From IMG/VR virus record IMGVR_UViG_3300042503_002645, positions 1 through 64,000 of that record: a stretch of DNA of 64,000 nucleotides; one strand, 5' to 3'. This DNA is from a virus. Every line of letters starts with the position of its first letter. Within the stretch, counting starts at the first letter, position 1. The notes under the pieces were generated by a model. That model saw only the letters and a program-made list of their open reading frames with translations. It was not told where the DNA came from and searched no databases. Of this stretch, positions 16,263 to 24,400 are shown in pieces. The position numbers and the translations under genes were made by a program.

Positions 16263-17993
16263 ATGGACGGCTTTTCTGTGCTTGACCCGCTGGCGTGGGA
16301 TCCGTGCGCCATTAAGTTCCACCCGGCCTATCTTGCCGGTAATACGGCAGGTTGGCTGTCGAAGAGTGGCGCTGTTACTGGCACCGACCATTACCTATCC
16401 GGGCGGCTGTACGTCTCGAAGAGTGGCTACCTGCTCCTCTCGGTGCCCAATGCCCTGGTCCGCGGCGTGTTTGACGCCATGACGGCCCCGGGCGTCGAGC
16501 TGCCCACGATGAACGCCTTCAAGGGCGAGGCGGCTGACAAAGAACTGCTCAACGCTCACATCACAGTGATGACCGATGCCGAGGTCGATAAGATCGGCCC
16601 CGACAAGATCAACGAGCGCGGACATCACTTTCACTACGCCCTGGGCCCGGTCCGCGAGTTCTCGCCCAAGACCGAGAGCCTGAGCCGCGTGTGGGCGATC
16701 CAGGTCGCCAGCCCCGAGTTGGCTGCGCTGCGCAAGAGTTACGGCCTGTCGGCGCTGCCCAACGGCGACCACCAGTTTCACATCACGGTTGCCGTGCGCC
16801 GGAAGAACGTCCTGGGCGCTAACGAAGTCGCTAAGATCGACGGCAGCCGGGGCGAGCTCAAGGCGGCAGCCGATCACACGGTGACTTACGACTGCGGGTG
16901 CTCGGGGCCGTGTTCATGCCCTGATACCTGTATTTGCAAGCAAAGCGGCCGGTGTGGTGCGGCACACAAAGCAGCAGCGACTGAAAAGCTGCCCTGGCGC
17001 GAGCGCGCTGAGGTTTACGCGCGCGACCCGAACACTGGCAAGCTGTACGGCGGCAAGTGGGACAACGACGGCTCTTTTGCCCTTCCAGGTGGCGGCATCG
17101 ACCCTGGCGAGGATCCGGCAACGGCAGCGTTGCGCGAGCTGGAAGAAGAGACCGGTATCAAAGCCACCAACGCGCGCGTGTTGCCAATTCCGGCGGTGGA
17201 TTCGCCGTGGAGTGACGCCGTTCGCGCCGAAAAAGCTAAACAAGGGCGCGGTAACTTTGCCGGTTCGCGCACGCACTTTGTTGCTGCCGACATCGTGAAC
17301 CACCCCAAACGCGATGGTCTGGACTACTGGGCCGCGAAAGACAGGGGATACTACGACCCGGCCGACGCGCTAAAGATCATGCAGGGCGTAAAGAAGTTCA
17401 ACGTGCCTAGCATTGCCAACGCGCGGATGGCCGCCATCAACCATCTCATTGCTGAAGCGTCCAAAAAGCAAGCTGCCGCGGTCAAAGACGTCCTGTCCGG
17501 CGGCGAAGCGGATCACAAGCCCGATAGCGAGTTTCCCCAGGAGGCCTTGGCAGAAGGCAAAAAGCATGAGCGAGAACACACGGACAATGCAGAAGTCGCC
17601 GAAGAAATTGCCAAGGATCACCTGTCCGAAGACCCCGCGTACTACGAAAAAGCTAAAGCCCTAGAGAAGCTCTCGAACAGCGTTTACCTGAATCAGGCGT
17701 TTCAGGCGCTCAACCCGGCGACGATCGGCGGGCTCACCCCGTACGACCCGAGCAAACCGGTCTTCGAGAACATCCACCATCAGCTCGCCGAGGCCAAAAA
17801 CCGCGGCGACTTCATCCTGCAGTCGCAGCGCAACTACCAGATGTGGCGCGCGGCTCAGGACCCGCAGTATCGTTACCAGCTTGCCATGCAGGCCGTTCGC
17901 GGCGACATGCCTCAGCCCAGCGTGTTCGATCAGGCGATTGAGCGCTACGGCGACCAGGCGGCCGCGAGCCTTGGTTTTGGACCAGGGAGGTGA
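16263..17993 (+). CDS. 2H phosphoesterase-NUDIX fusion with DUF5661-like tail
   Basis: 576 aa. Part 1 (about 1-185) carries two H-x-T motifs, H99-I-T101 and H173-I-T175, as in 2H phosphoesterases, which cleave cyclic phosphates or 2'-5'/3'-5' linkages. A Cys-rich linker follows (about 210-231, nine Cys in CxC and CxxxC spacing), probably a metal site. Part 2 (about 245-400) is a NUDIX domain with the full box from G277 through E283 and R291-E292 to E295-E296-x-G298; it would hydrolyse nucleoside diphosphate-linked molecules. Residues about 425-480 resemble DUF5661 (HTDNAEVAEEIAKDHLSEDP). ATG 16263 follows GAGGTGACGGCC. Confidence 0.8.
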   Translation: MDGFSVLDPLAWDPCAIKFHPAYLAGNTAGWLSKSGAVTGTDHYLSGRLYVSKSGYLLLSVPNALVRGVFDAMTAPGVELPTMNAFKGEAADKELLNAHITVMTDAEVDKIGPDKINERGHHFHYALGPVREFSPKTESLSRVWAIQVASPELAALRKSYGLSALPNGDHQFHITVAVRRKNVLGANEVAKIDGSRGELKAAADHTVTYDCGCSGPCSCPDTCICKQSGRCGAAHKAAATEKLPWRERAEVYARDPNTGKLYGGKWDNDGSFALPGGGIDPGEDPATAALRELEEETGIKATNARVLPIPAVDSPWSDAVRAEKAKQGRGNFAGSRTHFVAADIVNHPKRDGLDYWAAKDRGYYDPADALKIMQGVKKFNVPSIANARMAAINHLIAEASKKQAAAVKDVLSGGEADHKPDSEFPQEALAEGKKHEREHTDNAEVAEEIAKDHLSEDPAYYEKAKALEKLSNSVYLNQAFQALNPATIGGLTPYDPSKPVFENIHHQLAEAKNRGDFILQSQRNYQMWRAAQDPQYRYQLAMQAVRGDMPQPSVFDQAIERYGDQAAASLGFGPGR

Positions 17994-17995
17994 AC

Positions 17996-18265
17996 ATGCC
18001 GCTTTTCCCGTGGAGACCCAAGAACCCCGATACCCCTGCGCCGCTGCCCCCGGCGCCCTTGCCGACGCCCGACGACGTGGCCAACCCAGCCCGGGCGGCC
18101 TGGCTTAAGGCGCTGTATCTCCTGCGCCAAATCGACAAGCAGAAGCTGGGTGTGGCGGTATTTACGGTGCCGGTCATTGTGTTCCTGGCGCTGTCGGGTG
18201 TGGTACTTTGGGGTTATGTCCTGTGCCGCGGGGCCTGGAAGTTCGTCAAATCCGTTTTCGCGTGA
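17996..18265 (+). CDS. Small single-pass membrane protein
   Basis: 89 aa. A proline-rich N-terminus (about 1-30) is followed by a short amphipathic segment and one strong membrane helix (about 52-75), then a basic end (KFVKSVFA). GGAGG lies 5 bases before ATG 17996. Not recognised. Confidence 0.65.
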   Translation: MPLFPWRPKNPDTPAPLPPAPLPTPDDVANPARAAWLKALYLLRQIDKQKLGVAVFTVPVIVFLALSGVVLWGYVLCRGAWKFVKSVFA

Positions 18266-18268
18266 ACC

Positions 18269-19297
18269 ATGTCCGCTGTCATTGATATCTTTGCCTGGCA
18301 GCAGGTCCCCGAGCGGGTCAGCCAGCTTCTTCCCGAAGCGGCCAAGGTTCGCGCTCTGCACGAAAAGGCCGCTCTGGCCGCGGACATCCTGCCGCTCACG
18401 ATGGCGACCTGGAATCCCGAGGTCAACGCGCTGCTGCTTTACAGCAAGACCGGGCTGGGCAAGCGCGCCTACGAGACCTACGAAAAGGCGATCTACGACG
18501 GATCGCGGAGTTTCGCAGCGCTGGTCGGCGCGGAGCCGAACTGGGACGAAGAGATTCTCGTCAAGCGTGGCAGCTCGGCGTTGATTCCGGGCTACGACAA
18601 GCTCTGGAACTACAGCAACGCAGCCCTGGGCGGCCCCAACCCGATGACCAACGGCATTGTCTCGGCGCTGGTGCTGGGCGGGCTGGGTTACGGCGGCGGC
18701 GCCCTGGCGGAGCGGTTGTTCCCCGAGCGCTATCTCGAGCGCGGCAAGCTCCGGAAGTCGCTCGCCACCGCTGGCGCTCTGGGCGGCCTGGGGTTTGGCG
18801 CCGCAAACGCCTACGCCAACTCCCGGGCGATGAACAAAAGTTATCTCGAGGGGTTGTTCACCAACAACCACACGATTCCGCCTTATCTTCAGGAAAAGGC
18901 CAGCGTCGACCTCGGCCCCAGCCCCCTGACGTCCATGGACAGCGGGCTGTATGCGCCGTCGATTCCCGTGCCGCAGTTCAACCGCGCGGCCTGGATGGAC
19001 GTCAACAAAGGCCTGTACAACCCGGGCGGTATGCACACCCCGCCCGCATACGCGGCTGTTACCACCGGCATGATGAGCGGCATCAGCGCCGGAACGGGCT
19101 CCCAGGTCATTCGGCCTGTGGACGTGGTCAAGGGCTTCATGTCAGCCGGTGTCGGCCTGGCGACGGCAAATATCGCCGGAAAGACGTTGTCGGCGCTGGC
19201 CGGGTTGACTCCCGAAGCCCAGAACAAACTCCAAGACATGGGCCTGTGGGCCGGTATGATGCACGCCGTCGTGCCGCCGTTGTTCGGGCGGCGCTAG
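18269..19297 (+). CDS. Gly-rich hydrophobic protein, unknown function
   Basis: 342 aa. Helical N-terminal third. Gly-rich hydrophobic segments lie at about 128-147 (ALVLGGLGYGGGALAE) and 165-185 (AGALGGLGFGAANAYA), and another near the C-terminus. It resembles the other Gly-rich hydrophobic proteins of this window. No RBS is obvious before the ATG, which lies 3 bases after the previous stop, so translation may be coupled. Function unknown. Confidence 0.65.
   Translation: MSAVIDIFAWQQVPERVSQLLPEAAKVRALHEKAALAADILPLTMATWNPEVNALLLYSKTGLGKRAYETYEKAIYDGSRSFAALVGAEPNWDEEILVKRGSSALIPGYDKLWNYSNAALGGPNPMTNGIVSALVLGGLGYGGGALAERLFPERYLERGKLRKSLATAGALGGLGFGAANAYANSRAMNKSYLEGLFTNNHTIPPYLQEKASVDLGPSPLTSMDSGLYAPSIPVPQFNRAAWMDVNKGLYNPGGMHTPPAYAAVTTGMMSGISAGTGSQVIRPVDVVKGFMSAGVGLATANIAGKTLSALAGLTPEAQNKLQDMGLWAGMMHAVVPPLFGRR
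18280..18293. other. GATATC palindrome, variant site
   Basis: CATTGATATCTTTG, right arm perfect, at codons 5-8 of the 18269 gene (codons for IDIF). Confidence 0.6.
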
Positions 19298-19363
19298 GAG
19301 TTGCGCAAAATGCAGTGTCTTGGCAGAATGGGCCGACCTCGTAGCACAGGGAGAAACACCGCT

Positions 19364-19735
19364 ATGGCGACAAAGAAGCCGATTTCGACGATGCGTGAAG
19401 AACTGCGCCAGCTGGGCGAGGCCGCCGACGAGGTGGCACCAGCTGGCTCGAATGACTGGTTCACCCCTGAGTTTTGGACGATGGTCGTGTCGGCCATCAC
19501 CAATCTCATCGCGGTGGGCGTGGTGCTAGGCTGGATCAGTTCCAGCGATGCCGAGACGATCAATCGGAGCCTGGCTGCGCTTCTCGGCGCCGCGCAGGTG
19601 ATCATCGTCAACGCGGCCATCGTATGGAAGTACATCTCGGCTCGCGTCGCTGTCAAGGAAGCGATGATCGACGCGCGCTATCGGTACATGGAAGCCATCG
19701 CTGTCGAGCGCATCCGCGCCGAGAGAACAACGTGA
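19364..19735 (+). CDS. Two-helix membrane protein, second holin candidate
   Basis: 123 aa. The N-terminus is polar and acidic. Two membrane helices (about 37-57 and 68-88) are separated by a short loop with SSSDAETINRS, followed by an amphipathic charged tail. I have seen this pattern in phage proteins labelled holin. GGGAG precedes ATG 19364 by 11 bases. It lies 2 kb upstream of the two protease genes. It may work with or against the holin-like protein at 15215. Confidence 0.55.
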   Translation: MATKKPISTMREELRQLGEAADEVAPAGSNDWFTPEFWTMVVSAITNLIAVGVVLGWISSSDAETINRSLAALLGAAQVIIVNAAIVWKYISARVAVKEAMIDARYRYMEAIAVERIRAERTT

Positions 19736-19736
19736 C

Positions 19737-20150
19737 ATGACACCAGAAGATCTCCAGGAACGGATCGAGGATTCCCCGGCGCTGGCGATTTTGCGAAACC
19801 GCCTTCAAGAAGAAATCGGTTTCCGCGCCGCACCGGGCTGCGAGTTCAGTCCGTTCCTGGTGATCTCGGTGATCTCGATCATTGTGCAGGTTGTAATTCA
19901 TTGTCGTGAGCAGCGCAGCGCCGAGGATTTGCGGCTCGACATGCGCGACCTGCGCAACCTCGGGCCAGTGAAGAACTACATGCTGCGCCGCCGCCTCAAC
20001 GCGCTCTGGCGAGACCATTGTCCGCCCGAGATGCTACAATCAGAGAATCCGCTGCTGGAGGCTGTTTACGATCTGAGCGACAGCGCCGATGACGAAATCA
20101 TCGACGAACTGTTGTGGCTAGGAGATCGATACAAACAGACCGGCGACTAA
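19737..20150 (+). CDS. Unknown protein with one hydrophobic segment
   Basis: 137 aa. A hydrophobic stretch (about 38-56, FSPFLVISVISIIVQVVI) sits between charged helical parts; the C-terminus is acidic. The ATG follows the previous stop by one base. Not recognised. Confidence 0.6.
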   Translation: MTPEDLQERIEDSPALAILRNRLQEEIGFRAAPGCEFSPFLVISVISIIVQVVIHCREQRSAEDLRLDMRDLRNLGPVKNYMLRRRLNALWRDHCPPEMLQSENPLLEAVYDLSDSADDEIIDELLWLGDRYKQTGD

Positions 20151-20179
20151 CCGCATCTCTCGCAAGGACGCGAACTATC

Positions 20180-20989
20180 ATGGCAAGGATGCCATCAAAT
20201 CACGTTCTGCCGACCAACGAGATCTTGCGCAAGCTCTTCGTGTTCGGGTACTTCGGCACTAAGACTTGGGCGCAGGTTCGGCAGATCAAGGGCGCCGAGT
20301 TGGACCGCGCCGTCCGGGAATACCAGCGCTTTCACGGTCTGGACCCAGACGGCCGCGTTGACGAGCGCACGGCTCACGTGCTCGAGCGCCGCCGCTGCGG
20401 TCTGCCCGACTTTAACTTTTCGGCGAGTGACACGGAGTGCAAGTGGCCGCACAAGGCGATCACGTACCACCCCAAGCTGATCTTGCCTGGCGTGACAGCC
20501 GAGCAGGCCAAGCAGGCGTACGACATCGCTTTTGGCCAGTGGGCGCGCGTCTGCGACATTGAGCCGGAGCGCGTGGAAGACCCGACCAAGGCCAACATTT
20601 TGGCGCGCTCAGGCAAGGGAAAGAAGCACGGACTCGATGCCCGCGGCGGCACTCTTGCTTGGAGCGAGCTGCCTTGCGGCGTCCATGAAAAAATTCAACT
20701 CGATCAGATGTACGACGAGGCTGAGTCGTGGAGCTTCAACATGGCCGTCGCCGTGATCTGTCACGAGATCGGTCACGCTTTGGGCCTGCCGCACCTGGCC
20801 AACGGCAACCTGATGGCGCCCTACTACGACCCGAACGTCACCGAGCCCCAGGCAGGCGATGTGCGCGAAATTCAGGCTCTGTACGGCAAGCGGAAGCGCC
20901 CGTATTCGAAGTTGAAGGACGCGTCGGTTGAGCTCGGCGGGACGATCGTGATCAACGGCAAGCCGTACATCCTGGTCCCCAAAACTTGA
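20180..20989 (+). CDS. Matrixin-like zinc metalloprotease with peptidoglycan-binding-like prodomain
   Basis: 269 aa. Residues about 10-70 resemble a PG_binding_1 domain (AVREYQRFHGLDPDGRVDERT). RRCGLPD (C73) matches the cysteine switch (PRCGxPD) that keeps matrix metalloproteases latent. The catalytic domain has HEIGHALGLPH (H195, E196, H199, H205) and a Met-turn with M212 in NLMAPYYDP, then the family's closing DVREIQALYG. No signal peptide is seen. It could be a virion-associated or lysis-stage protease. Start ATG 20180; ATG 20189 in frame is possible. Confidence 0.88.
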   Translation: MARMPSNHVLPTNEILRKLFVFGYFGTKTWAQVRQIKGAELDRAVREYQRFHGLDPDGRVDERTAHVLERRRCGLPDFNFSASDTECKWPHKAITYHPKLILPGVTAEQAKQAYDIAFGQWARVCDIEPERVEDPTKANILARSGKGKKHGLDARGGTLAWSELPCGVHEKIQLDQMYDEAESWSFNMAVAVICHEIGHALGLPHLANGNLMAPYYDPNVTEPQAGDVREIQALYGKRKRPYSKLKDASVELGGTIVINGKPYILVPKT

Positions 20990-21017
20990 AAACTGCGATA
21001 GCCTGTAGGGAGGCGCT

Positions 21018-21302
21018 ATGACTACTTTTCAGCTGCTCTGTCTCGTGTTGTTCGCCGGGGTGGTCTTCGCCGCCTACGGCAAAGATATCTATGGCTGGCT
21101 CAAGGCTCGCCTGCCCAAGCCGCCCGAGCCGGTGGGCCCCGCTGCGCCGAACACACCGACCGGCGACATCCTCGTGGACGAGCTGCTCGACATCGCTGCG
21201 CTGCGCGAGTATTTCGAGCAGGCGGGCTGCGCTGAGGGCGTCGAGGCGTGCTCGCTCCTGCTCAGGATCCTGATCGACCACAAGCATCCGCACGCGGAGT
21301 GA
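21018..21302 (+). CDS. Small membrane-anchored protein
   Basis: 94 aa. One N-terminal membrane helix (about 4-20), a Pro-rich linker and a helical C-terminal domain with two Cys. GGGAGG precedes the ATG. A variant palindrome at 21080 codes for KDIY. Not recognised. Confidence 0.65.
   Translation: MTTFQLLCLVLFAGVVFAAYGKDIYGWLKARLPKPPEPVGPAAPNTPTGDILVDELLDIAALREYFEQAGCAEGVEACSLLLRILIDHKHPHAE
21080..21093. other. GATATC palindrome, variant site
   Basis: CAAAGATATCTATG, left arm perfect and right arm 3/4, inside the 21018 gene (codons for KDIY). Confidence 0.6.
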
Positions 21303-21307
21303 ACCCC

Positions 21308-21808
21308 ATGAAGAAGCTCGTCTGGCCCGCTGGGCTCCTGCTCGTTTTCGCGCTGCTGTTTCCCAACGGCCTGCACATCAAGCTCCCGACTGTTCCGCCG
21401 TCGCCTGTGGTGCCGGTGCCGCCTGCGCCCGTGGTCCCGGAACCTGTCGTCGTCAAGGATCCAAAGATCGCGGAACTGCTCGCGAACGCCTCTCCCGCGG
21501 ACAAGAGCCGCGTGCGCGGGATCTACTCGGGCATGGCCGTCATCATCAAGCGTGACAAGGGCCAGCTCATCAAGACGACCGAGCAGCTCGCGCTGTGGCA
21601 GGCCAACACGCTCAAGAACGCCGTCGACCCCGAGATGAAGGGAAAGTATCCCGGACTCGACGTGGCGATCGAGGCGGTGTTCGACCGGAAGATTCTCGAG
21701 CTGTACCCCGATGGCGATCACAACCCGAAGGAAGTGATCCCCGCGGACGAAGCGGTGCAAAAGAAGCTCATCGAGGCGTGCACGCTCATTGCAGACTCCG
21801 CGCTCTAA
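21308..21808 (+). CDS. Signal-anchored protein, unknown function
   Basis: 166 aa. A basic start and hydrophobic stretch (MKKLVWPAGLLLVFALLF) form a signal anchor, followed by a Pro/Val-rich linker (about 25-48) and a helical domain (IAELLANASPADKSRVRGIY, GMAVIIKRD). It looks like a periplasm-facing domain on a tether. ATG 21308 is chosen because the hydrophobic N-terminus begins there. Confidence 0.65.
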   Translation: MKKLVWPAGLLLVFALLFPNGLHIKLPTVPPSPVVPVPPAPVVPEPVVVKDPKIAELLANASPADKSRVRGIYSGMAVIIKRDKGQLIKTTEQLALWQANTLKNAVDPEMKGKYPGLDVAIEAVFDRKILELYPDGDHNPKEVIPADEAVQKKLIEACTLIADSAL

Positions 21809-21817
21809 GGAGACGCA

Positions 21818-22333
21818 ATGCTTGTCGCGCTGGTCATTACAATCGCACTGATTGTGGTAGTGTTAACCATCGTGTGGTGGTTGACGGGCGGTGTCGCGCC
21901 GCCCGAGGCGTTGGAAGTTCAGCAAACTGGGAGAGACCTTATGGCAGACGTGCTTGTGTACAAGGTGTCCGTGGGCCCCGTGGTCGACGCGGACGTGGTT
22001 GAGCGCCAGCTGGCGGTTGTTGTCGACGGCCTCGAGCAGCCGGAATCCCGCAAGGTGTTTCCGGCCTCGGCCACGGATCTCGGCGAGATTCGCGTGCCGC
22101 AGGACGCATCGGTCGAGCTGTCGCTGGTCGACGTGGACGATGCGGGCAACCGCTCGGAGCCCGCGGTGTTCGAGTTCGTGGCGGTTGACACGCTTCCCCC
22201 GGCCGCGCCCGGCGCGTTCGGCGTGACGCTGGTCGCCGAAGAGGAACAGGTTGTGGAGCCCGCCGCTCCGGAAGCCCCGGTCGAGCCGGAAGCCCCGGTC
22301 GTCGAGCCGGAAGCCCCGTCGGACGAGATCTGA
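21818..22333 (+). CDS. Membrane-anchored protein with beta-domain and Pro-Glu repeats
   Basis: 171 aa. A strong N-terminal membrane helix (2-23) is followed by a beta-rich domain ending in VDTLPPAAPGAFGVTL, which looks fibronectin type III-like. The C-terminus consists of PEAP repeats. AAGGAG precedes the ATG. Probably exposed outside the inner membrane. Confidence 0.6.
   Translation: MLVALVITIALIVVVLTIVWWLTGGVAPPEALEVQQTGRDLMADVLVYKVSVGPVVDADVVERQLAVVVDGLEQPESRKVFPASATDLGEIRVPQDASVELSLVDVDDAGNRSEPAVFEFVAVDTLPPAAPGAFGVTLVAEEEQVVEPAAPEAPVEPEAPVVEPEAPSDEI
22268..22319 (+). repeat. PEAP-coding short repeat
   Basis: Three imperfect copies of GCCGGAAGCCCCG with GTC/GAG spacers, coding for an acidic Pro-Glu-Ala tail of the 21818 gene. 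Confidence 0.7.
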
Positions 22334-22352
22334 ATCAGATAGCGAGGTTGCC

Positions 22353-23378
22353 ATGGACGGCGAAGTTTTCTTTGAATCGGTTTTCGACGTACAGAAGGCC
22401 TACGAAGAGGGTTTCGTCGGCGCGATGTGTGACCCTGAGCGCACCGATGCGCTCAAGGCCGCCATTGCGGAGGCAGGTGGCATTCCCGAGGGCGCCGCGG
22501 CTTGTTCCGCGTACGGCCTCGAGGAAACTGGCAAGGGAAAGCTCAGCATCCCGTTCCTGGACGTTTTTTCGCTCTACCCGGACTGCCTCCCGGGTGGAGC
22601 CCAGGGGCGGGGTGACTGTGTTTCGTGGTCGACCCGTAACGCCGGGCTGATCACGATGTGCACTGACATCACCAGCGGACTGGCCGACGAGGAGACTGGT
22701 GTTGTCGAGGGCGCGCCGGAGATCTCCGACAAGGCCCGACTCGGCGGCGTGCTCAGCACTGAAGCGATTTACAATTGGCGCCGTCATGGCGGCGACGGGT
22801 GGTTTTGCAGCGACGCCGCCCAGGTCGTCATGAAGGAATCGGGGCTCTGGCTCCGCAAGGCGTATCCCGAGATCAAGGTCGATTTCGAGACTTACAGCTC
22901 GCGGAACGCCGGGATCTACGGCTCCTCGACGCCGCCCAAGTCCTGGCTCGATATCGGCCGCCAGCACCTGATCCGCACGACCACGGTGCTCAGCAGTTAC
23001 GAAGAGCTTCGTGACATGCTGGCCAACGGCTACGGCGTCAGCTCCTGCGGCGGCGAGTCGTTCTCCGAGCAGCGCGACGCAAACGGCGTGTCGGTCCGCA
23101 CCGCCAAGGGCTGGGCGCATGCCATGGCTTATATCGCGGCCGATGAGCGTCCCGAGGTTATCGCGCTCTACAAGGAGCCGCTAATCCTGGTCCAGAACAG
23201 CTGGGGAAACTGGAACGACGGTGGTCGCCGAATCCTGAACACGAACTTCCAGATTCCCATCGGGTCCTTCTGGGCACGCTGGAGCGCGCTGCGGAATCGC
23301 GACATGATCGCCTTCTCGAGCTTCAATGGCTGGCGGCGCAAGGCGCTGAAGAGCTGGGGCGCGATCGGCAACATCTGA
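22353..23378 (+). CDS. Papain-like (C1-family) cysteine protease
   Basis: 341 aa. Catalytic triad pattern: C89 in GRGDCVSWS, H256 in GWAHAMAY, and N282 in LVQNSWGNW, the NSWG hallmark of papain-type enzymes. The distances fit the family. The usual QGxCGSCW is reduced to GRGDCVSW. The first ~65 residues could be a propeptide or a separate small domain. It follows three membrane-anchored proteins and lies 1.4 kb after the metalloprotease. Target unknown. Confidence 0.8.
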   Translation: MDGEVFFESVFDVQKAYEEGFVGAMCDPERTDALKAAIAEAGGIPEGAAACSAYGLEETGKGKLSIPFLDVFSLYPDCLPGGAQGRGDCVSWSTRNAGLITMCTDITSGLADEETGVVEGAPEISDKARLGGVLSTEAIYNWRRHGGDGWFCSDAAQVVMKESGLWLRKAYPEIKVDFETYSSRNAGIYGSSTPPKSWLDIGRQHLIRTTTVLSSYEELRDMLANGYGVSSCGGESFSEQRDANGVSVRTAKGWAHAMAYIAADERPEVIALYKEPLILVQNSWGNWNDGGRRILNTNFQIPIGSFWARWSALRNRDMIAFSSFNGWRRKALKSWGAIGNI

Positions 23379-23395
23379 TACGAAAGGACCCGCAC

Positions 23396-23908
23396 ATGTT
23401 CGAATGGATCTTTCTGCTTTTCGCCCCGCCGGTGCCTTATGAAGCCCCGCCCGCCCCGCCTGCGCAGGACTATATCGGAATGGTCGCTGCAGAGGCTGCT
23501 TACACTACTCTGCTTCCTCGCGCGCCCGAGCCCGACAAGCCCAAGCCCCCGCCCGTCGACCCCGCCAACTGCCCGACCTGCAAGAACTCCGGCCGACCGG
23601 GCTGGGTGCGCACCGGCGACGGTCACGAATGGACGAAGTGCCCGACGTGTCAGCCGATCACGGCCCCCGCACCGGCGCCGGAAAAGCCAGCGCTGCCCAA
23701 GGCCAAGTCGACGCTTCCGCCTGGGCCGTTTCCCAAACCGCAGGTGAAAGCCCAGACTTCCGCGCTTCCGCCGCTAACGCCTGCTGTTACAGGCCCTTGC
23801 GCCACCGGAGTTTGTCCAGTAGAAAAAGCGGCGCCTGCGGCGCCGCTTTCTGGCTTTCCGATATTTCCGGTGCCGGTGTCGCCGCGGCGTCTCTTTCGTA
23901 GACGGTGA
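23396..23908 (+). CDS. Pro-rich protein with a zinc-ribbon motif
   Basis: 170 aa. A hydrophobic N-terminus (MFEWIFLLFAPPVP) is followed by a CPTCKNSGRPGW ... KCPTC pair (about residues 60-84) that would bind zinc, then a long Pro/Ala-rich part and an RRLFRRR end. A strong 11-bp hairpin followed by TTTCT lies within the last third. Function unknown. Confidence 0.6.
   Translation: MFEWIFLLFAPPVPYEAPPAPPAQDYIGMVAAEAAYTTLLPRAPEPDKPKPPPVDPANCPTCKNSGRPGWVRTGDGHEWTKCPTCQPITAPAPAPEKPALPKAKSTLPPGPFPKPQVKAQTSALPPLTPAVTGPCATGVCPVEKAAPAAPLSGFPIFPVPVSPRRLFRRR
23825..23849 (+). terminator. Terminator-like hairpin inside a gene
   Basis: AAAGCGGCGCC and GGCGCCGCTTT form a perfect 11-bp stem with a TGC loop. 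It ends in TTTC, and the A/T ends make it usable on both strands. It lies inside the coding region of the 23396 gene, about 60 bp before its stop. Confidence 0.5.
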
Positions 23909-23911
23909 GCC

Positions 23912-24400
23912 ATGCCTGTCGAAAACACGGTCGGTAAGTGCTACTCCTGGCGCGATCTGAAGTTTTACGCGAAGAACGGCTACATTTGCCTTCACGACGA
24001 GGAAGACGGCTCGTTTATCGTGCTCACCCGCAGGGAGTTTCTCGAGCGCGCCCAGGCGCTCTCTGACGAGGCCAAACGGCTCCGCCAGCAGGCTGTCGAT
24101 AATCCCGGCCGGGCCTGGATCGCGGCAGACCGTTTGGAGTTACAGCAGGCAATTGAGAACATGGTGGAGTGCTGCAAGGACGCGAAGGAACAGGGCGACC
24201 GGAACGATCCGGAAGTTGCCGAATGGTTCGCGCGACACCGGCCGCACGCGCGTGGTCGGGTGTCGATGGCAGGCACGGCGAATTTCTCCATGCCTACGCC
24301 CGGTGTGTTGCCCCGGGGTAAGAACACCGGAAAGCTCGTGACGCCGGACTTCGCGGTCAGCCCCAACCCGAAGAAGCTGATTCTGCCAGGAGAATTCTGA
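23912..24400 (+). CDS. Conserved-type phage protein, unknown function
   Basis: 162 aa. A short beta part (YSWRDLKFYAKNGYICLHDEE) is followed by a long helix (about 44-100) and a basic, Pro/Gly-rich tail. Not recognised. Its stop overlaps the next ATG (TGATG). Confidence 0.6.
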   Translation: MPVENTVGKCYSWRDLKFYAKNGYICLHDEEDGSFIVLTRREFLERAQALSDEAKRLRQQAVDNPGRAWIAADRLELQQAIENMVECCKDAKEQGDRNDPEVAEWFARHRPHARGRVSMAGTANFSMPTPGVLPRGKNTGKLVTPDFAVSPNPKKLILPGEF

